A stretch of 64,000 nt of DNA from Mycoplasma sp. 1018B. GTDB taxonomy: Bacteria; Bacillota_I; Bacilli_A; Mycoplasmatales; Metamycoplasmataceae. The DNA lies in NCBI RefSeq assembly GCF_024582675.1, contig NZ_CP102084.1, forward strand, positions 310,001 through 374,000, read 5' to 3'. Shown piece by piece: positions 63,641 through 64,000 of this stretch. The notes beneath the pieces were generated by a model, which worked only from the letters and a program-made list of their open reading frames with translations, searched no databases and was not told where the DNA came from. Numbering within the stretch: the stretch's first letter is position 1; each line of letters begins with the position of its first letter. The position numbers and the translations under genes are program-made.

Positions 63641-64000
63641 TTGATTAATTGAATTTTTATAATTTTATGTACAATAATATTACTTATTAAAGCACTAATA
63701 ATACTTATTAATAGAGCTAAAAGTAATTTATAAATTAATTCTCAATTAACTTGCGATAATGAAATCATTAAAGTAAAAACAGCACTTATTGGTATATTAA
63801 TAGTAAAAGTTTTAATACTTATAAAATTAATTTTTATTAATATAATTTGAACAATAAAACTTATAATAAGCAAACTAAAAAAGATTATATATAATCAAAT
63901 ATACGATTTAAATATTGAAGACCCTAAATCATTAGAACCTAAAAAATATATTATTGCTTGAGGAATTATGCAAACAAAAGTTAAAAATAATCAATTATAT
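63622..64000 (-). CDS. Integral membrane protein, C-terminal part
   Basis: About 125 codons up to the TAA at 63622; the start lies beyond the window. Hydrophobic helices alternate with short loops (IIPQAIIYFLG, YIIFFSLLIISFIVQIILI, TFTINIPISAVFTLMIS, LLLALLISIISALISNIIV). The even helix spacing suggests a transporter or channel; the family cannot be told from this part. Confidence 0.7.

Overview
The window is a very AT-rich chromosome segment from an arginine-fermenting mycoplasma. TGA must be read as tryptophan (genetic code 4) throughout. The ArcA/ArcB/ArcC/ArcD pathway, the p37-p29-p69-type transporter, lipoproteins with mycoplasma lipoboxes, a DUF31 peptidase and IS1634-family elements point to the hominis/synoviae side of the mycoplasmas. 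The species cannot be fixed from the sequence alone.

Layout. 1-222 is the end of deoC. 390-4952 is a compact operon that I cannot match to a known pathway: an asparaginyl/aspartyl-tRNA synthetase catalytic core without anticodon-binding domain, an AbiEii-like nucleotidyltransferase, an M42-like metallopeptidase, and one polypeptide joining an MFS-type transporter to a SAM methyltransferase. This is the best candidate for an undescribed system. 5078-6810 holds nicotinate phosphoribosyltransferase and plsY. 6898-10600 holds a hypothetical gene, a decayed lipoprotein, the infC-rpmI-rplT operon (infC probably starting at ATT behind a structured leader) and a lipoprotein. tmcAL and tRNA-Leu(CAA) follow. 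11826-23686 is a giant surface protein built of FIVAR/GA-like helical repeats, with a single frameshift just before its membrane anchor.

23949-29059 is arcA-arcB-arcC-arcD: arginine is imported, deiminated and phosphorolysed, and ATP is made by carbamate kinase. 29100-39694 is a rearranged accessory zone. It holds relics of the M42 peptidase, of arcD and of the gene after nusB; an IS1634-family element flanked by about 340-bp target duplications; a subtilisin-like protease; a BcgI-like restriction-modification pair whose two reading frames are joined by a textbook -1 frameshift signal; and an intact M42 aminopeptidase. That peptidase is translationally coupled to a 1993-residue DUF31 protease lipoprotein.

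45933-47757 carries an ECF S-component-like membrane protein, nusB and a hypothetical gene. 47795-52654 is uvrB-uvrA. 52710-56575 is a p37-type ABC transporter preceded by a TPP riboswitch, so thiamine diphosphate (or thiamine) is its likely substrate rather than phosphonate. ruvA-ruvB, tRNA-Leu(UAG), a tRNA remnant and tRNA-Thr(UGU) come next. A second IS1634-family element sits at the 3' end of eno, and its 205-bp target duplication leaves eno intact. The window ends with a HAD phosphatase and two membrane proteins, the last truncated by the window edge.
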